From positions 1 through 48,498 of the forward strand of contig CAMBDS010000021.1 in the NCBI GenBank assembly GCA_945865405.1: a stretch of DNA of 48,498 nt, given 5' to 3'. Made by a program: the position numbers and the translations under genes. The notes beneath the pieces were generated by a model. The model was given only the letters and a program-made list of their open reading frames with translations. It did no database searches and had not been told where the DNA came from. This DNA comes from Caldithrix abyssi DSM 13497. Lineage in GTDB: Bacteria; Electryoneota; AABM5-125-24; Hatepunaeales; Hatepunaeaceae. This document shows positions 1 to 8,647 of this stretch, in pieces; positions within the stretch are counted from its first letter, which is position 1, and the number at the start of each line of letters is the position of its first letter.

Positions 1-336
1 TTTTACACCGGTTGACATCGTCGTCGCTGCGGCGGCGGAGTCGGTGGGCCTACGCAAGAGGTAATTGAAGTCTGCGGCGATCGAATCGGCAGAATATCCG
101 GTTGAATCGATCAGAAGGCTTTCTTGCGAGTAGGTACTCATGGCGCAGACGAGTGGAAAATGTTCGTAGGGCTGCTTATGACCGTTCCAAAATTCGGTCG
201 CCCGAATTGGGCCGTATCCGCAACCGTCGGAAATCATCACGATGAAGTTTTTGGGGCCTGAGAAGCAAGGCGGAATAAAGAAGAGGATGTTGAGGATTGC
301 ACCAACAAGAGAATAGCGGATCAGTTTGGGGACCAT
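1..336 (-). CDS. Alkaline phosphatase, N-terminal fragment (runs off left edge)
   Basis: This is the first 112 codons of an exported alkaline-phosphatase superfamily enzyme (PhoA type), a periplasmic or cell-surface phosphomonoesterase. After a hydrophobic N-terminus ending near CFSG comes NFIVMISDGCGYG (residues about 29-41). This matches the family's metal-binding strand, in which the Asp of the DG pair binds metal. The fragment ends with DSAAAATTMSTGVK, the nucleophile motif: DSAA contains the Ser that forms the phosphoserine intermediate. Both motifs and their spacing fit the family. The ATG is the only early Met in frame and is followed directly by the signal sequence. The frame is open to base 1, so the rest of the enzyme, normally 400-500 residues, lies outside the window. 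The family call is secure; substrate and regulation cannot be judged. Confidence 0.9.
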   Translation of the reverse strand, partial: MVPKLIRYSLVGAILNILFFIPPCFSGPKNFIVMISDGCGYGPIRATEFWNGHKQPYEHFPLVCAMSTYSQESLLIDSTGYSADSIAADFNYLLRRPTDSAAAATTMSTGVK

Positions 337-757
337 TTTACTTTCCCGAAAGGAAATTTGACTAAATAACTTACTCTTTTTCGAGATGGAGAGAATATAA
401 TCACCAAAAGTTAAGCGTCTGTTAATTTAACGGTGAATTTAGCGAACTTTTGATTTTTGAAATAGTAAAGCGAGAGCATTCAAATTTATCTTCACATCTT
501 CACAATCGTCACAGGGCTTATTGGATAGGCTTTTGTGGCGATTTTTGTTTTTAATTTCCGTCACTAACTTCACAGAATCGGTTGACGGGGGGGTATGTAA
601 AAATCGTCATATTCGTCATTTCTTGAATGTGACTGGTGACTAGTTAACTGGTGACTTGTCGATTGTCTATTATAGACGATAATATACGAAATAAATTGGC
701 AAAATGCAAGTGATTTGTGGGGAATATTGAAGTAGAAAGAAGAATGTTGTAAGGAAT

Positions 758-778
758 CCCGGCTTCAGAGTAGCCGGG
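758..778. repeat. Short inverted repeat (7-bp arms)
   Basis: The arms cccggct (758-764) and agccggg (772-778) flank a 7-nt loop. This is the first of four hairpins in the 758-912 cluster. Confidence 0.6.
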
Positions 779-796
779 CTACGCTACGGAAATGTG

Positions 797-829
797 CCTC
801 CATGTTACGCTTCGCTTGAAACATGGAGG
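797..829. repeat. Inverted repeat (10-bp arms)
   Basis: The arms cctccatgtt (797-806) and aacatggagg (820-829) are perfect complements around a 13-nt loop. It is the second hairpin of the cluster. Confidence 0.7.
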
Positions 830-836
830 GAACAAA

Positions 837-862
837 GTAGCGTGGACAATTGTCCACGCTAC
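837..862. repeat. Perfect 26-bp palindrome
   Basis: The half-site gtagcgtggacaa is followed directly by its exact reverse complement with no loop. A perfect 26-bp palindrome is not expected by chance. It is the third member of the cluster. Confidence 0.85.
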
Positions 863-881
863 TGCATCAAGCCAACAACTC

Positions 882-912
882 GTTAGGTCAGGTCTTGAAG
901 ACCTGACCTAAC
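882..912. repeat. 15-bp inverted repeat with single-base centre
   Basis: The arms gttaggtcaggtctt (882-896) and its exact complement (898-912) flank one central G. It lies 28 bases past the stop of the secreted-protein gene. It could act as a transcript 3' end, but no U-tract follows on either strand. Confidence 0.85.
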
Positions 913-940
913 AGGCCGGTAGGATGAGCAGCCGTCCACC

Positions 941-3190
941 CTAACGCATTAAGACGACTTTTTGGGTGGAGACGGCTGAGCCGGACTGGAGGCGGACCAG
1001 ATAGACTCCGGCGGGAGCGGAAGAGGCGTTCCAGACAAGTTTGGAATTTGGAGTTTGGAGTTTGGAGTGAGGAAGGTCGAGCAGATCGGCGACGAGACGG
1101 CCGGAAAGGTCGCAGATGGCGAGGTGTAGGGGCGCAAGGCCTTGCGCCCCTACGGAATACCAGATCGTCAGGGTTGAGTTGAACGGGTTTGGCGAGACAC
1201 TGAGAATGGCTGCCGACCGCGGGGGGTCGGCAGAAGGGTCGTTTTGCGGGACAGCGAGGTTGCGGACGGTGACTGACCATGTGACGGTGTCAGATTCAAC
1301 CGAATCAGCAACTATGGCCGAGACCATGCTTTGGTAGGGCGGAAATAAATCCGCCCTACTGAAACTCCACACAAGGGCGGTGGTGTCTTCAACAGCAAGC
1401 TCGCCATCGACAAGCCATTGGATGCTCAGCGACTCGTTCTCAGGCTCAGATGGGACAAGCTCGAAATGGATAACGTTGTCGGGTTCAACGTCGAAGGTCA
1501 ATGCTTCCGGCACGAAAGCCCAGACAACTCCCTTTACAGCAACATTCCAAGTCACCTGATCCGAAGACTCACCGCGATATGCTTTGCCCTCTACGGTGTA
1601 ATCCCCCGACCAAGGAAAGTCATAGGTAGCGTTGTCTGCCATTTCGACAACTTCGACAGCTCCATTGGAGAGATTGGTTTTCTTCCATAGGAAATCGGGA
1701 TCAAAGCCTTCATTGAAACGGATTGTATCGAGAACGAAATAAACAGAAGTGCCGCGCCTGAGTGTAAGGTTGAGGGTGTCGGGGGTGAAAGCGGAGATGT
1801 AGAGGTCGGTGACGGTGATCTCCCAACCGACTGTAATTTCTGCATCGTCGTCGGTCAGGTGACAGACTACGGTGTCAACTCCAACCGTATCAAAGTCGAT
1901 AGTAACGGTTGTATCATTACCACAATCGATATCATTCCAAAACCATTGATAGTTGAGCTCATTTCCTTCTCTCGTTCGAGCTCGGATAGTAAAAGTGATT
2001 GAGGTGTCAGAAAGCACTGTCAGTAAGGAATCTTCGGGGTTTTTGTAGAAAACCAACGGTCCCAATACATCTGGCTCAAGACGCATAATCATGGCATCCT
2101 GAAGATTTTCCTCTTCGTCCTGAGTCATAATTCCACCACAGGCTACGATGGTGTGACCATTAACTACCACAACTGAGTTAAAATCATTGAGTCCTAAAAC
2201 CCGTTCTTCCCTGCCTTCAAAAAGGTGATTAAAATCATTTCTCCACAATAATGCACCACTTCGATTCGTTCTATAGGCAAGGGGACGTGACTCAAATGGT
2301 CGTGTAAGATAGACCCGACCTGTCAGTATGAATCCACCATCTGCCAATTTGGCAAGTCCGGTCGGTCGCTCTGAAATTCTATCGCGATACTGGTGGACAT
2401 AGACTTGGTGCCAGATTACATCACCTCGAGTGTCAATTTTACTTAAGGAAAAATTTCCATCAGCAACGCCTTGAATGTAGATCGTTTTTTGTGCTGTAAG
2501 CACGAAGCCCCCATCAGTTGCGACCATAGCTGCAAATCCAAGATTGGTAATTTCAGCATAAGTGCGCGACCAAATTACGCCACCATCAGGGTCAATTTTA
2601 AGAACCCAACCGACCTCGTTTGGACCCGATCCTGCGGCCAGAATTCCGCCTTCAGTTTCTCGTAAAGCCTTAAAACTGCCATAAGGTTGTCCGTCACAAA
2701 TGTAAAGCTCATCCCAAATTACACCACCATCACCATTCATTCGGATAATCCTGCCAGCTGTATCTCCAGTCCCACAAGCAACGAAATCTCCTGCTTTCAA
2801 TTCTATTATCGCGTAACTGCCATATTCTCCATATTGCCGTCGCCAAATCATGTCGCCTTCAGGCGATACCCTTACTACAAAAAAATCATGGTCATCCCTA
2901 CCAGAAGCTACAAGATCACCATTATCGGCTTCGATTATGGCGCTAAGCGATGACCCTCCCGGATCGATAACCCAATCTAAGTTGCCTTCAGAATCGATCA
3001 TCGCAATTTTCGAATGAGCTACTGATCGGCCACAGAGTGCAAAACTACCGTTGTTCAATGAGTAAATGTCATTGAATCCCTCTCCGTTGAATTCCCCTAA
3101 ATCGTATGATTTTACCATATCAATTTGAGGTTGAGCAGCCAAAGTGGTACATAATGCTATTACAATAGCTAAAGATACGGTAAGGTGCAT
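941..3190 (-). CDS. Secreted multidomain protein with T9SS-type C-terminal domain
   Basis: This 749-residue exported protein has a clear signal peptide (residues 1-19, ending TLAA). Residues about 25-375 carry repeated units of the form GD-[FL]-VACG with conserved W and D/G turns, resembling the delta-60/PQQ-like beta-propeller repeats of surface proteins. Three Ig/PKD-like modules follow (about 395-655). The last 85 residues, beginning SVSPNPFNSTLTIWYSV, have the PNPFN, DLSGR, W and AGVYLVRL landmarks of T9SS C-terminal sorting domains. Three low-complexity or palindromic DNA segments are embedded in frame: residues about 611-619, 680-689 and 708-717. The last two interrupt the sorting domain, yet the frame stays open. 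The protein is probably exported through T9SS and displayed on the surface or released; its ligand is unknown. Confidence 0.85.
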   Translation of the reverse strand: MHLTVSLAIVIALCTTLAAQPQIDMVKSYDLGEFNGEGFNDIYSLNNGSFALCGRSVAHSKIAMIDSEGNLDWVIDPGGSSLSAIIEADNGDLVASGRDDHDFFVVRVSPEGDMIWRRQYGEYGSYAIIELKAGDFVACGTGDTAGRIIRMNGDGGVIWDELYICDGQPYGSFKALRETEGGILAAGSGPNEVGWVLKIDPDGGVIWSRTYAEITNLGFAAMVATDGGFVLTAQKTIYIQGVADGNFSLSKIDTRGDVIWHQVYVHQYRDRISERPTGLAKLADGGFILTGRVYLTRPFESRPLAYRTNRSGALLWRNDFNHLFEGREERVLGLNDFNSVVVVNGHTIVACGGIMTQDEEENLQDAMIMRLEPDVLGPLVFYKNPEDSLLTVLSDTSITFTIRARTREGNELNYQWFWNDIDCGNDTTVTIDFDTVGVDTVVCHLTDDDAEITVGWEITVTDLYISAFTPDTLNLTLRRGTSVYFVLDTIRFNEGFDPDFLWKKTNLSNGAVEVVEMADNATYDFPWSGDYTVEGKAYRGESSDQVTWNVAVKGVVWAFVPEALTFDVEPDNVIHFELVPSEPENESLSIQWLVDGELAVEDTTALVWSFSRADLFPPYQSMVSAIVADSVESDTVTWSVTVRNLAVPQNDPSADPPRSAAILSVSPNPFNSTLTIWYSVGAQGLAPLHLAICDLSGRLVADLLDLPHSKLQTPNSKLVWNASSAPAGVYLVRLQSGSAVSTQKVVLMR
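1040..1068. repeat. Simple tandem repeat (8-9 bp unit) inside coding sequence
   Basis: The unit ttggag or ttggaat with a connecting t is repeated about four times. On the coding strand it reads HSKLQTPNSKL in the T9SS-type domain, where family members normally have a short turn before the conserved W. Confidence 0.75.
1126..1153. repeat. Perfect 28-bp palindrome inside coding sequence
   Basis: The half-site gtaggggcgcaagg is followed directly by its exact reverse complement. It translates as VGAQGLAPL between strands of the sorting domain of the secreted protein, and the reading frame is preserved. Confidence 0.9.
1334..1359. repeat. 10-bp inverted repeat inside coding sequence
   Basis: The arms gtagggcgga (1334-1343) and tccgccctac (1350-1359) flank a 6-nt loop. 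It encodes roughly RADLFPPYQ in an Ig-like module of the same secreted protein. Confidence 0.85.
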
Positions 3191-3212
3191 TTTTCATGGC
3201 TTTAGATTGGAT

Positions 3213-3253
3213 TTGTAATGGCTCAGTTCATCCTTTGATCTGAGCCATTACAA
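3213..3253 (-). terminator. Long hairpin between two secreted-protein genes
   Basis: Perfect 14-bp arms (ttgtaatggctcag at 3213-3226 and its complement at 3240-3253) surround a 13-nt loop, starting 15 bases past the stop of the 136-residue secreted protein. The position fits a transcript 3' end for that gene. No T-run follows on the minus strand, so it could equally be another palindromic element. Confidence 0.5.
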
Positions 3254-3267
3254 TAAGTCAAGAGAAA

Positions 3268-3678
3268 CTAAGGTACATCGGCCCATGCATCAATCACTGT
3301 GTCCCCAAACCAATTAAGATTCCACTCCGCGACTACTGGAGCAGGCGGCCCTTCACTTATGAAACCGTTCGCATCCCAATCGATTGCCTCTTGATCCTCA
3401 GCAAGCCATTCAAACCTTACAGATGTAGCATTTAATGGGACTCCGAGCAAGGTAACTGACCATTCTTCAAAGTAAGTGTCAGGGTCCAACGGAATATCTA
3501 TCCGGCCTTCTATGGGAACTCCGTCATCCAATAAAGTGATGCTTGCATAACAATCGTAGTGAGTCAGCGGTGCCTCCCAAATGATGAACAAGTAGATGTC
3601 GAGATCAACAGCTTTGGCGACGCTACTCATTCCAGTCATAAGGCAAATTGCCACAAGCAACGATAGGAACTTCTTCAT
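3268..3678 (-). CDS. Small secreted hypothetical protein
   Basis: I do not recognise the family. The 136-residue product has a textbook signal peptide (MKKFLSLLVAICLMTG, cleavage near SVAKA, about residue 23). The mature part is about 113 acidic residues rich in W, D and beta-prone stretches, with only one cysteine after the signal. It looks like a single beta-sandwich domain exported to the periplasm or beyond. It lies upstream of the larger T9SS-type secreted protein in the same direction, with a strong hairpin between them, so they are probably separate transcripts. A start at the ATG is supported by the signal sequence and by the aaaggaaag purine run (Shine-Dalgarno-like) just before it on the coding strand. 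Confidence 0.75.
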   Translation of the reverse strand: MKKFLSLLVAICLMTGMSSVAKAVDLDIYLFIIWEAPLTHYDCYASITLLDDGVPIEGRIDIPLDPDTYFEEWSVTLLGVPLNATSVRFEWLAEDQEAIDWDANGFISEGPPAPVVAEWNLNWFGDTVIDAWADVP

Positions 3679-3944
3679 TTTCTTTCCTTTCAGTTAGCAT
3701 GATCAGGCGTCGCTAGTCGATCAACTTTTGGAGGAAAGAGTCGACTGCTAAAACGAGCCGACAATAATATGTGCAAAAAAAAAAAAGGACTTAGCAAGTG
3801 CGATAGAATAATATTTGGAACGGTAGAGGAAAATTGAGATGGAATCATGGATTGACTGCGCAAGCTGGTCCCGTTCCGGTCCGGCTTGCACAGGAGTGAT
3901 GAATAAGGAGACAGACTGAAGTCCGTCGTACTGGATACTACGAA

Positions 3945-3960
3945 CGGACAAGAGTGTCCG
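3945..3960. repeat. Element B copy 1 (short inverted repeat)
   Basis: The arms cggaca and tgtccg flank agag, and ccctcc follows. It resembles the element at 6018-6033, which has a similar sequence and the same cctc tail. Confidence 0.6.
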
Positions 3961-4042
3961 CCCTCCAAAATCGGAAAGTGCCGACGGAAGTTCGCACTTA
4001 AAGTAGATTTCGGCTTGCGCCGGTATGATGAGGAGACAGAAA

Positions 4043-4066
4043 GCGCGGACTGAAATCCCGTGCTCC
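4043..4066. repeat. Element C copy 1
   Basis: This 24-bp imperfect inverted repeat starts gcgcggactgaaatcccg and matches the segment at 6048-6071 with four differences. In both places an element-B-like hairpin lies on the lower-coordinate side. Confidence 0.65.
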
Positions 4067-4077
4067 AAGAAAGAAAG

Positions 4078-4102
4078 GGTGTCACACGAGACGTGTGACA
4101 CC
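4078..4102. repeat. Element D, 11-bp inverted repeat
   Basis: The arms ggtgtcacacg (4078-4088) and cgtgtgacacc (4092-4102) are perfect complements around a 3-nt loop. Confidence 0.8.
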
Positions 4103-4115
4103 ACAATAATTAGGT

Positions 4116-4135
4116 GACAGACAGGAATGTCTGTC
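4116..4135. repeat. Element A copy 1 (inverted orientation)
   Basis: The arms gacagac and gtctgtc flank aggaat. Read on the minus strand with its flanks (about 29 bases), it differs at only two positions from the copy at 36532-36560 and at about three from the copy inside alaS. Confidence 0.85.
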
Positions 4136-4146
4136 CTCCCCAATGG

Positions 4147-5964
4147 CTATCCGGCGCGCTCAGCCTTTTTCTGCTCGTTCGGGTCGAGGAACTTTTTGCG
4201 GAGGCGGATCGACTTGGGGGTGATCTCGACCAACTCGTTGTCAGAGATGAACTCCAAAGCGCCTTCCAGAGACAAGAGGCGGGGCGGGTGAAGATGATAT
4301 GCCTCTTCAGAATTAGAGGAACGCATATTTGTCAACTGCTTCTCTTTCGTCGCATTTACCCAGATATCGGAATCACGGGAATTCTCCCCGACGATCCTCC
4401 CTGCATATACCTCGTCACCCGGCTCGATGATCATCCTGCCGCGTTCCTGAATGTTTTCAATAGCATAGGCTGTCGTTCTCCCAGTCCTATCGGCGACAAG
4501 GACGCCAGTCAACCGATGCATAATGTCACCTGCCCAAGGTTTGTGCCCGAGAAAGATGTGATTAATCACAGCCGTCCCCCTCGTCTCCACCATCAACTGT
4601 GAACGCAAGCCTATAAGGCCTCGCATCGGAATTTCAAACTCGAAGCGTACCCATCCTGATTGATGATTCAACATTTTCATCATCTTGCCTTTACGTAAGC
4701 CCATCGCCGAAGTAACGACTCCCACGAACGCCTCAGGGCAGTCAACCATCAGAAATTCAAAGGGTTCGTGCAGAACGCCTTCGATAGTTCTGGTGATAAC
4801 GTTCGGCTTACCGACAGCAAATTCGTAGCCCTCACGGCGCATCGTTTCGATCAAAATGGCGATTTGGAGCTCACCACGCCCGATCACTTTGAAGGAGTCG
4901 GTGGCGGCGGTCTGCTCGACACACAGCGACGGGTTAAGCTGGACTTCCTTCCATAGGCGGTCACGCACCTGACGGCTGGTGACGAACTTGCCTTCACGAC
5001 CGGCGAAGGGGGATGTGTTGACCGAGAAGACGATCTCCAAAGTAGGTTCGTCGATGTGGAGAGGGGGGAGGGGACGGGGGTCCTCCGGATCGGTCAGGGT
5101 GTCGCCAAGGTCAATGACCTCAACGCCGGCAATCGCGACGATATCGCCCGGTTGAGCTGTCTCGATTGGCGTGCGCTTCAAGCCGCTGAAGCCGAGCAAC
5201 TGGGTGATTTTAGCTTTTTTAGCTTGTTCGCCATCACCAATCTGCACCCATTGGCCGTTGCGGACGTTGCCGTTGGTGATGCGCCCGATGCAGATTCGAC
5301 CCAGATAATCGCTGTAGTCCATGCTGGTAATCTGGAGCTGGAGCGGGTGACCTTCTTCGTATTCGGGAAGTTTGACGCGCTCTTTGATCATCTGGAAGAG
5401 GGGCTTCAGATCTTCGCCGGGGTTTTTCAGGTCGAGGGTCGCCGTTCCTGCACGAGCATTGGTGTAGATGATCGGGAAGTGGCACTGCTCTTCGGTGGCA
5501 TCGAGGTCGAGGAAAAGCTCCAGAACTTCATCGACGACTTCTTCGATGCGGGCATCGGGGCGGTCGATCTTGTTGATGACGACAACGGGCGAGAGGCCGC
5601 TTTCAAGAGCGTTGGAGAGGACGTAGCGGGTCTGGGGAAGGGGTCCCTCAGAGGCATCCACAAGTAAGAGGCAGCCATCGACCATCTTCAGGATGCGCTG
5701 GACTTCGCCGCCAAAGTCGGAGTGACCGGGGGTATCGACGATGTTGATCGTGATGTCTTCAAAGGGGATGGCGGTGTTCTTTGCCATGATGGTGATGCCT
5801 TTCTCGCGTTCGAGATCGAGGCGGTCCATGGCACGTTCGGCGACAGCTTCATTGGTGCGAAAGATGCCGGACTGCTTCAGCATGGCATCGACCAGAGTAG
5901 TTTTACCGTGGTCGACGTGGGCAATGATTGCCACGTTTCGCAGGTCGGTTCGTTGTTTTATCAT
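4147..5964 (-). CDS. typA: Translational GTPase TypA/BipA
   Basis: TypA/BipA is a ribosome-associated GTPase of the EF-G superfamily, needed for efficient ribosome assembly and growth under stress. The 605-residue length is normal. Visible features are the P-loop AHVDHGKTT (residues 15-23), the switch I region with [13 protein letters not shown] in G3, and NKIDRP in G4. Domain II follows, then EF-G-like domains III and V, and the TypA-specific C-terminal domain with [12 protein letters not shown]. All catalytic motifs are intact, including the His of DTPGH. It appears monocistronic, with repeat-rich spacers on both sides. The start fits the conserved TypA N-terminus, about ten residues before the first beta strand. 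Confidence 0.97.
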   Translation of the reverse strand: MIKQRTDLRNVAIIAHVDHGKTTLVDAMLKQSGIFRTNEAVAERAMDRLDLEREKGITIMAKNTAIPFEDITINIVDTPGHSDFGGEVQRILKMVDGCLLLVDASEGPLPQTRYVLSNALESGLSPVVVINKIDRPDARIEEVVDEVLELFLDLDATEEQCHFPIIYTNARAGTATLDLKNPGEDLKPLFQMIKERVKLPEYEEGHPLQLQITSMDYSDYLGRICIGRITNGNVRNGQWVQIGDGEQAKKAKITQLLGFSGLKRTPIETAQPGDIVAIAGVEVIDLGDTLTDPEDPRPLPPLHIDEPTLEIVFSVNTSPFAGREGKFVTSRQVRDRLWKEVQLNPSLCVEQTAATDSFKVIGRGELQIAILIETMRREGYEFAVGKPNVITRTIEGVLHEPFEFLMVDCPEAFVGVVTSAMGLRKGKMMKMLNHQSGWVRFEFEIPMRGLIGLRSQLMVETRGTAVINHIFLGHKPWAGDIMHRLTGVLVADRTGRTTAYAIENIQERGRMIIEPGDEVYAGRIVGENSRDSDIWVNATKEKQLTNMRSSNSEEAYHLHPPRLLSLEGALEFISDNELVEITPKSIRLRKKFLDPNEQKKAERAG

Positions 5965-6017
5965 ATAATTAGGGTTGGGTGTTTATTTCTAAAGGTTACT
6001 ATTTGCAATACAAGAGC

Positions 6018-6033
6018 GGACGAGTGTTCGTCC
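6018..6033. repeat. Element B copy 2
   Basis: The arms ggacga and tcgtcc flank gtgt, and tctaag follows. It lies in the 111-base gap between the M16 peptidase stop and the typA start. Confidence 0.6.
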
Positions 6034-6047
6034 TCTAAGAACAAGAC

Positions 6048-6071
6048 GCGCGGGCTGAATTTCCGCGCTCC
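6048..6071. repeat. Element C copy 2
   Basis: This 24-bp imperfect inverted repeat, starting gcgcgggctgaatttccg, pairs with the copy at 4043-4066. It ends five bases before the stop codon of the M16 peptidase gene. Confidence 0.65.
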
Positions 6072-6075
6072 GAGA

Positions 6076-8643
6076 TTATTTCACGATGACAGTCATGAAT
6101 CGATCAACTGTCAGATACGTTTCAGCGGCTGATTGAACAACTTCGGGGGTCAAAGTTTTGAAAGCTTCTATCAGGTGAGCCCGGGAATCGGGGTCGCTCC
6201 AGTAGTATTCGCCGACCCCCATTGCGTAGGCTTGTCCGATCCGTGCCATATCGCGCATCATCAGACGCCCGGAGATTGCGGCGGAGACCTTTTGAATTTC
6301 GTCGGTGGTGAATTTGTGGGACTGAAGTTCACCAATTAGCTCGATGATGCCAGCTTCTGACTCAGCAAGTTTTTCGGGTCGGGTGCCGATGGAAATTTCC
6401 CACATGCCCCACAACATTCCTTTCTCGCCATTGTGGAAGCTGACCGAACTGCCGAGAGAATAGGCGAGGCCCCGTGTTTCGCGCAGTTCCATGCCGAGGC
6501 GGTCATTGAACCAGCTGTTGGCGATGGTTAATGCTGCACGGTCGACGGGGGAGATGTTGGCGATGACCTTACCCATGACAACAGCGCCTTGAGGCTTGCC
6601 GAGAATGACTGTATCACGAGGTGATACGCTTCTTAAAGATCGTTCTGGCTTGCCCCAGCCTTCCGGTCGGGTGAAACTCGATTTACTGTGCTTTTTGAAA
6701 GAGTTGAGAATGGCTTCAGCGGCAACATCTGCTGGAATAGGGCCGGAAACAGTCACGATCAGGTTTTCGGGGTGCAGGTATGCGGCACGCAGACGCTGAA
6801 GATCGTCGAGAGTCACCTTAGTGACGTCGCCGTAAACCGGGGCGGCGAGGGAACTGCCGCCAGCGGTTCTTTCGCGGAGTTTCGCGATGCCGACTCCGGC
6901 CGGGTTGCGCGAGGAGGCGGCAAGTCCGGCGGCAACTCCTTCTCTTGCTGAGGTCACCATCTCTTTTGAGAAGGGGGTTGTGAGCAGCAGTTCAGTTAAG
7001 ACATCGACGCCCTCACGCCATCTGTCCGCAAGAACCTCAAAGCGGACGAAGGAGTACTCGGGAGCCGTGTAGTAGTCATCATAAGGGATCATCGGGCTGT
7101 CGGCTGTTTTGATCGTCGCGGAAAGGTATTCGAGGCGATTGCCAAGCTTTAAGCCAGACTTTGCGGCTTCTGCCAACGTGCGATGAAGCAGATCGACCGT
7201 GCCGTAGCCATAACAACGATCCCAAAGCCACCGGTCTTTAGCGAGGATGTGAACGGCGAAGACGCTCGCCGTCGGGTCGCTTTTGACGATCAGATTGGGA
7301 AGATCGGGACCGGAACGACGGGCAATGCCTTTGGTTGAATCGGTGCCTCGAGCAAGGTCAATAGAAGGTGATTGAAAGGCTACGGTCAGGCGCTCGGGAG
7401 TCAGGAGCCAGCTTTTCGCGACGGACTTCAAATGTTCGGGGTTGAGGTGCGCCATGCGTTCGCTCCACGAGGCGAAGTCATCGAACGAGGTAACTGCCCA
7501 GTAGGATGCGTAGGACATCCCGTAATAGTGGAGCCGCTCGGTGTTGTAAACCTGCTCTGCGAGATACCCCTTTGTCAGACGGGCAATTTCGTTCGCGTCA
7601 ACCAGTTTACCCTGGAGGAGTTTCAGTTCGGCATTGAGAAGCGTGATTAGTTTGGCGCTATCGAATCCGTCGCTTGGAGCAGAGAGAGAGATCGTCGCAA
7701 CAGAAACATCGGGATCGAGGGAAAGGTTGGTGCTACCGGTTACTCCGGCAGGTAGGTTGGCTTCGAAGCGTTTGTCGAGGGCTCGCAATGTGAGCATGAA
7801 CGGGACAAAATCCGGATTGCCGGGGTGCGGGGCGGGAAGTGCCACCATCAGCTGACTCGTCTTTCCCGATATCTCCCGGGTTATTGTGCCTATCGTCGCA
7901 AGAGATTTGAAGTCGGGGGCGTCTATCTTGCGTCGCGTGGGGAGTTCGGCGGGGGGATATTGACTTAAGCGTTCATCGAACCAGCCGAAGAGGCTGTCGG
8001 CGTCGAAATCGCCGGTAACGAAAAGCATCGCGTTATTCGGCTGATACCAGCATTCATAGAATGCCAAAACCGAGTCGCGCTCAAGGCGGGAGATACTTTC
8101 GGTAGTACCGAGAACTTCGCGGGATAAAGGCGAGGATCCGTAGAGAATCTCGTCGAATATCCGTTGAACGCCATCGTCATAGGTGTTCATTCTGGCGATT
8201 TCCTCTATGACAATGCCGCGTTCTTTTTCAACTTTCGCTTGCGGGAGTGTTGAGTTGAAAACCATATCGGCGAGAATATCGAAGCCAGTTGCGAAATTAT
8301 CACGCTCGACAAGTACCATAAAGTCGGTGAAAGAGGATCCGGTGTGGGCGTTGTGATAGGCACCGATACGGTCGAAGTCGGCGTAGATCTCTTCTTGAGT
8401 TCGGGACTTAGTTCCATTGAACAGCAGGTGTTCGAGGAAGTGAGCAGATCCCCATGTCTGCCATGTCTCGTCGCGAGCACCCGCCTTAACAATGATGTTG
8501 GCGGCGATCATCGGGACGGAGTGATTTTCCACGAGAACGATGTCCATGCCATTACTAAGGCGACCGGAGAAGGTTCCGAGGGCGGCTTGTAGAGAGAGCG
8601 GAGCGAAGAGTGAGATAACTAACAGAAAGTGCTTCATAGTCAT
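6076..8643 (-). CDS. Exported M16 family zinc metallopeptidase
   Basis: This is a pitrilysin/insulinase-family (M16) zinc protease of 855 residues with an N-terminal signal peptide (about residues 1-20), so it should work in the periplasm or outer envelope. The inverted zinc motif HFLEH is at residues 68-72: the two His bind zinc and the Glu is catalytic. The usual downstream Glu region (ERGIVIEEIARM) follows. The second half is an M16 inactive-type domain lacking HxxEH. It carries the RETRGLAYSLGSSVSF motif typical of the R/Y substrate-binding pair. The two-halves-in-one-chain layout is normal for bacterial processing-protease-like enzymes. It starts four bases after the DedA gene, so the two are probably co-transcribed. 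The physiological substrate is unknown. Confidence 0.93.
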   Translation of the reverse strand: MTMKHFLLVISLFAPLSLQAALGTFSGRLSNGMDIVLVENHSVPMIAANIIVKAGARDETWQTWGSAHFLEHLLFNGTKSRTQEEIYADFDRIGAYHNAHTGSSFTDFMVLVERDNFATGFDILADMVFNSTLPQAKVEKERGIVIEEIARMNTYDDGVQRIFDEILYGSSPLSREVLGTTESISRLERDSVLAFYECWYQPNNAMLFVTGDFDADSLFGWFDERLSQYPPAELPTRRKIDAPDFKSLATIGTITREISGKTSQLMVALPAPHPGNPDFVPFMLTLRALDKRFEANLPAGVTGSTNLSLDPDVSVATISLSAPSDGFDSAKLITLLNAELKLLQGKLVDANEIARLTKGYLAEQVYNTERLHYYGMSYASYWAVTSFDDFASWSERMAHLNPEHLKSVAKSWLLTPERLTVAFQSPSIDLARGTDSTKGIARRSGPDLPNLIVKSDPTASVFAVHILAKDRWLWDRCYGYGTVDLLHRTLAEAAKSGLKLGNRLEYLSATIKTADSPMIPYDDYYTAPEYSFVRFEVLADRWREGVDVLTELLLTTPFSKEMVTSAREGVAAGLAASSRNPAGVGIAKLRERTAGGSSLAAPVYGDVTKVTLDDLQRLRAAYLHPENLIVTVSGPIPADVAAEAILNSFKKHSKSSFTRPEGWGKPERSLRSVSPRDTVILGKPQGAVVMGKVIANISPVDRAALTIANSWFNDRLGMELRETRGLAYSLGSSVSFHNGEKGMLWGMWEISIGTRPEKLAESEAGIIELIGELQSHKFTTDEIQKVSAAISGRLMMRDMARIGQAYAMGVGEYYWSDPDSRAHLIEAFKTLTPEVVQSAAETYLTVDRFMTVIVK

Positions 8644-8647
8644 TCTG

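Larger units (their letters stand above)
337..940. other. Intergenic region with AT-rich part and palindrome cluster
   Basis: No gene is visible in these 604 bases. The stretch up to about 750 is AT-rich. It must hold the promoter of the leftward alkaline phosphatase gene, but I see no convincing -35/-10 pair. The stretch from 758 to 912 is very different: four separate hairpins sit almost end to end and are listed individually. They lie downstream of the secreted-protein gene that ends at 941. None is followed by a T-run, so they look like repeat elements rather than ordinary terminators. Confidence 0.6.
3679..4146. other. Intergenic mosaic of short palindromic elements
   Basis: These 468 bases hold no credible gene; the two minus-strand reading frames here run straight through the repeats. 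From about 3882 the region is almost wholly repeats. There is an imperfect direct repeat starting cggcttgc (about 3885 and 4013), each copy followed by tgatga and ggagacaga. There are hairpins at 3945-3960, 4043-4066, 4078-4102 and 4116-4135. Relatives of several of these occur elsewhere in the window. A poly-A run of about 13 bases lies near 3776-3788. Confidence 0.7.

Noticed and set aside
3690-4143. Two overlapping minus-strand reading frames of about 130 residues
   Set aside because: They run through the mosaic of palindromic repeats, have no ribosome site or recognisable domain, and translate into repeat-derived peptides.
5056-5667. 203-residue plus-strand reading frame
   Set aside because: It lies antisense to the conserved typA gene with no family resemblance; it is a shadow of typA codon bias.
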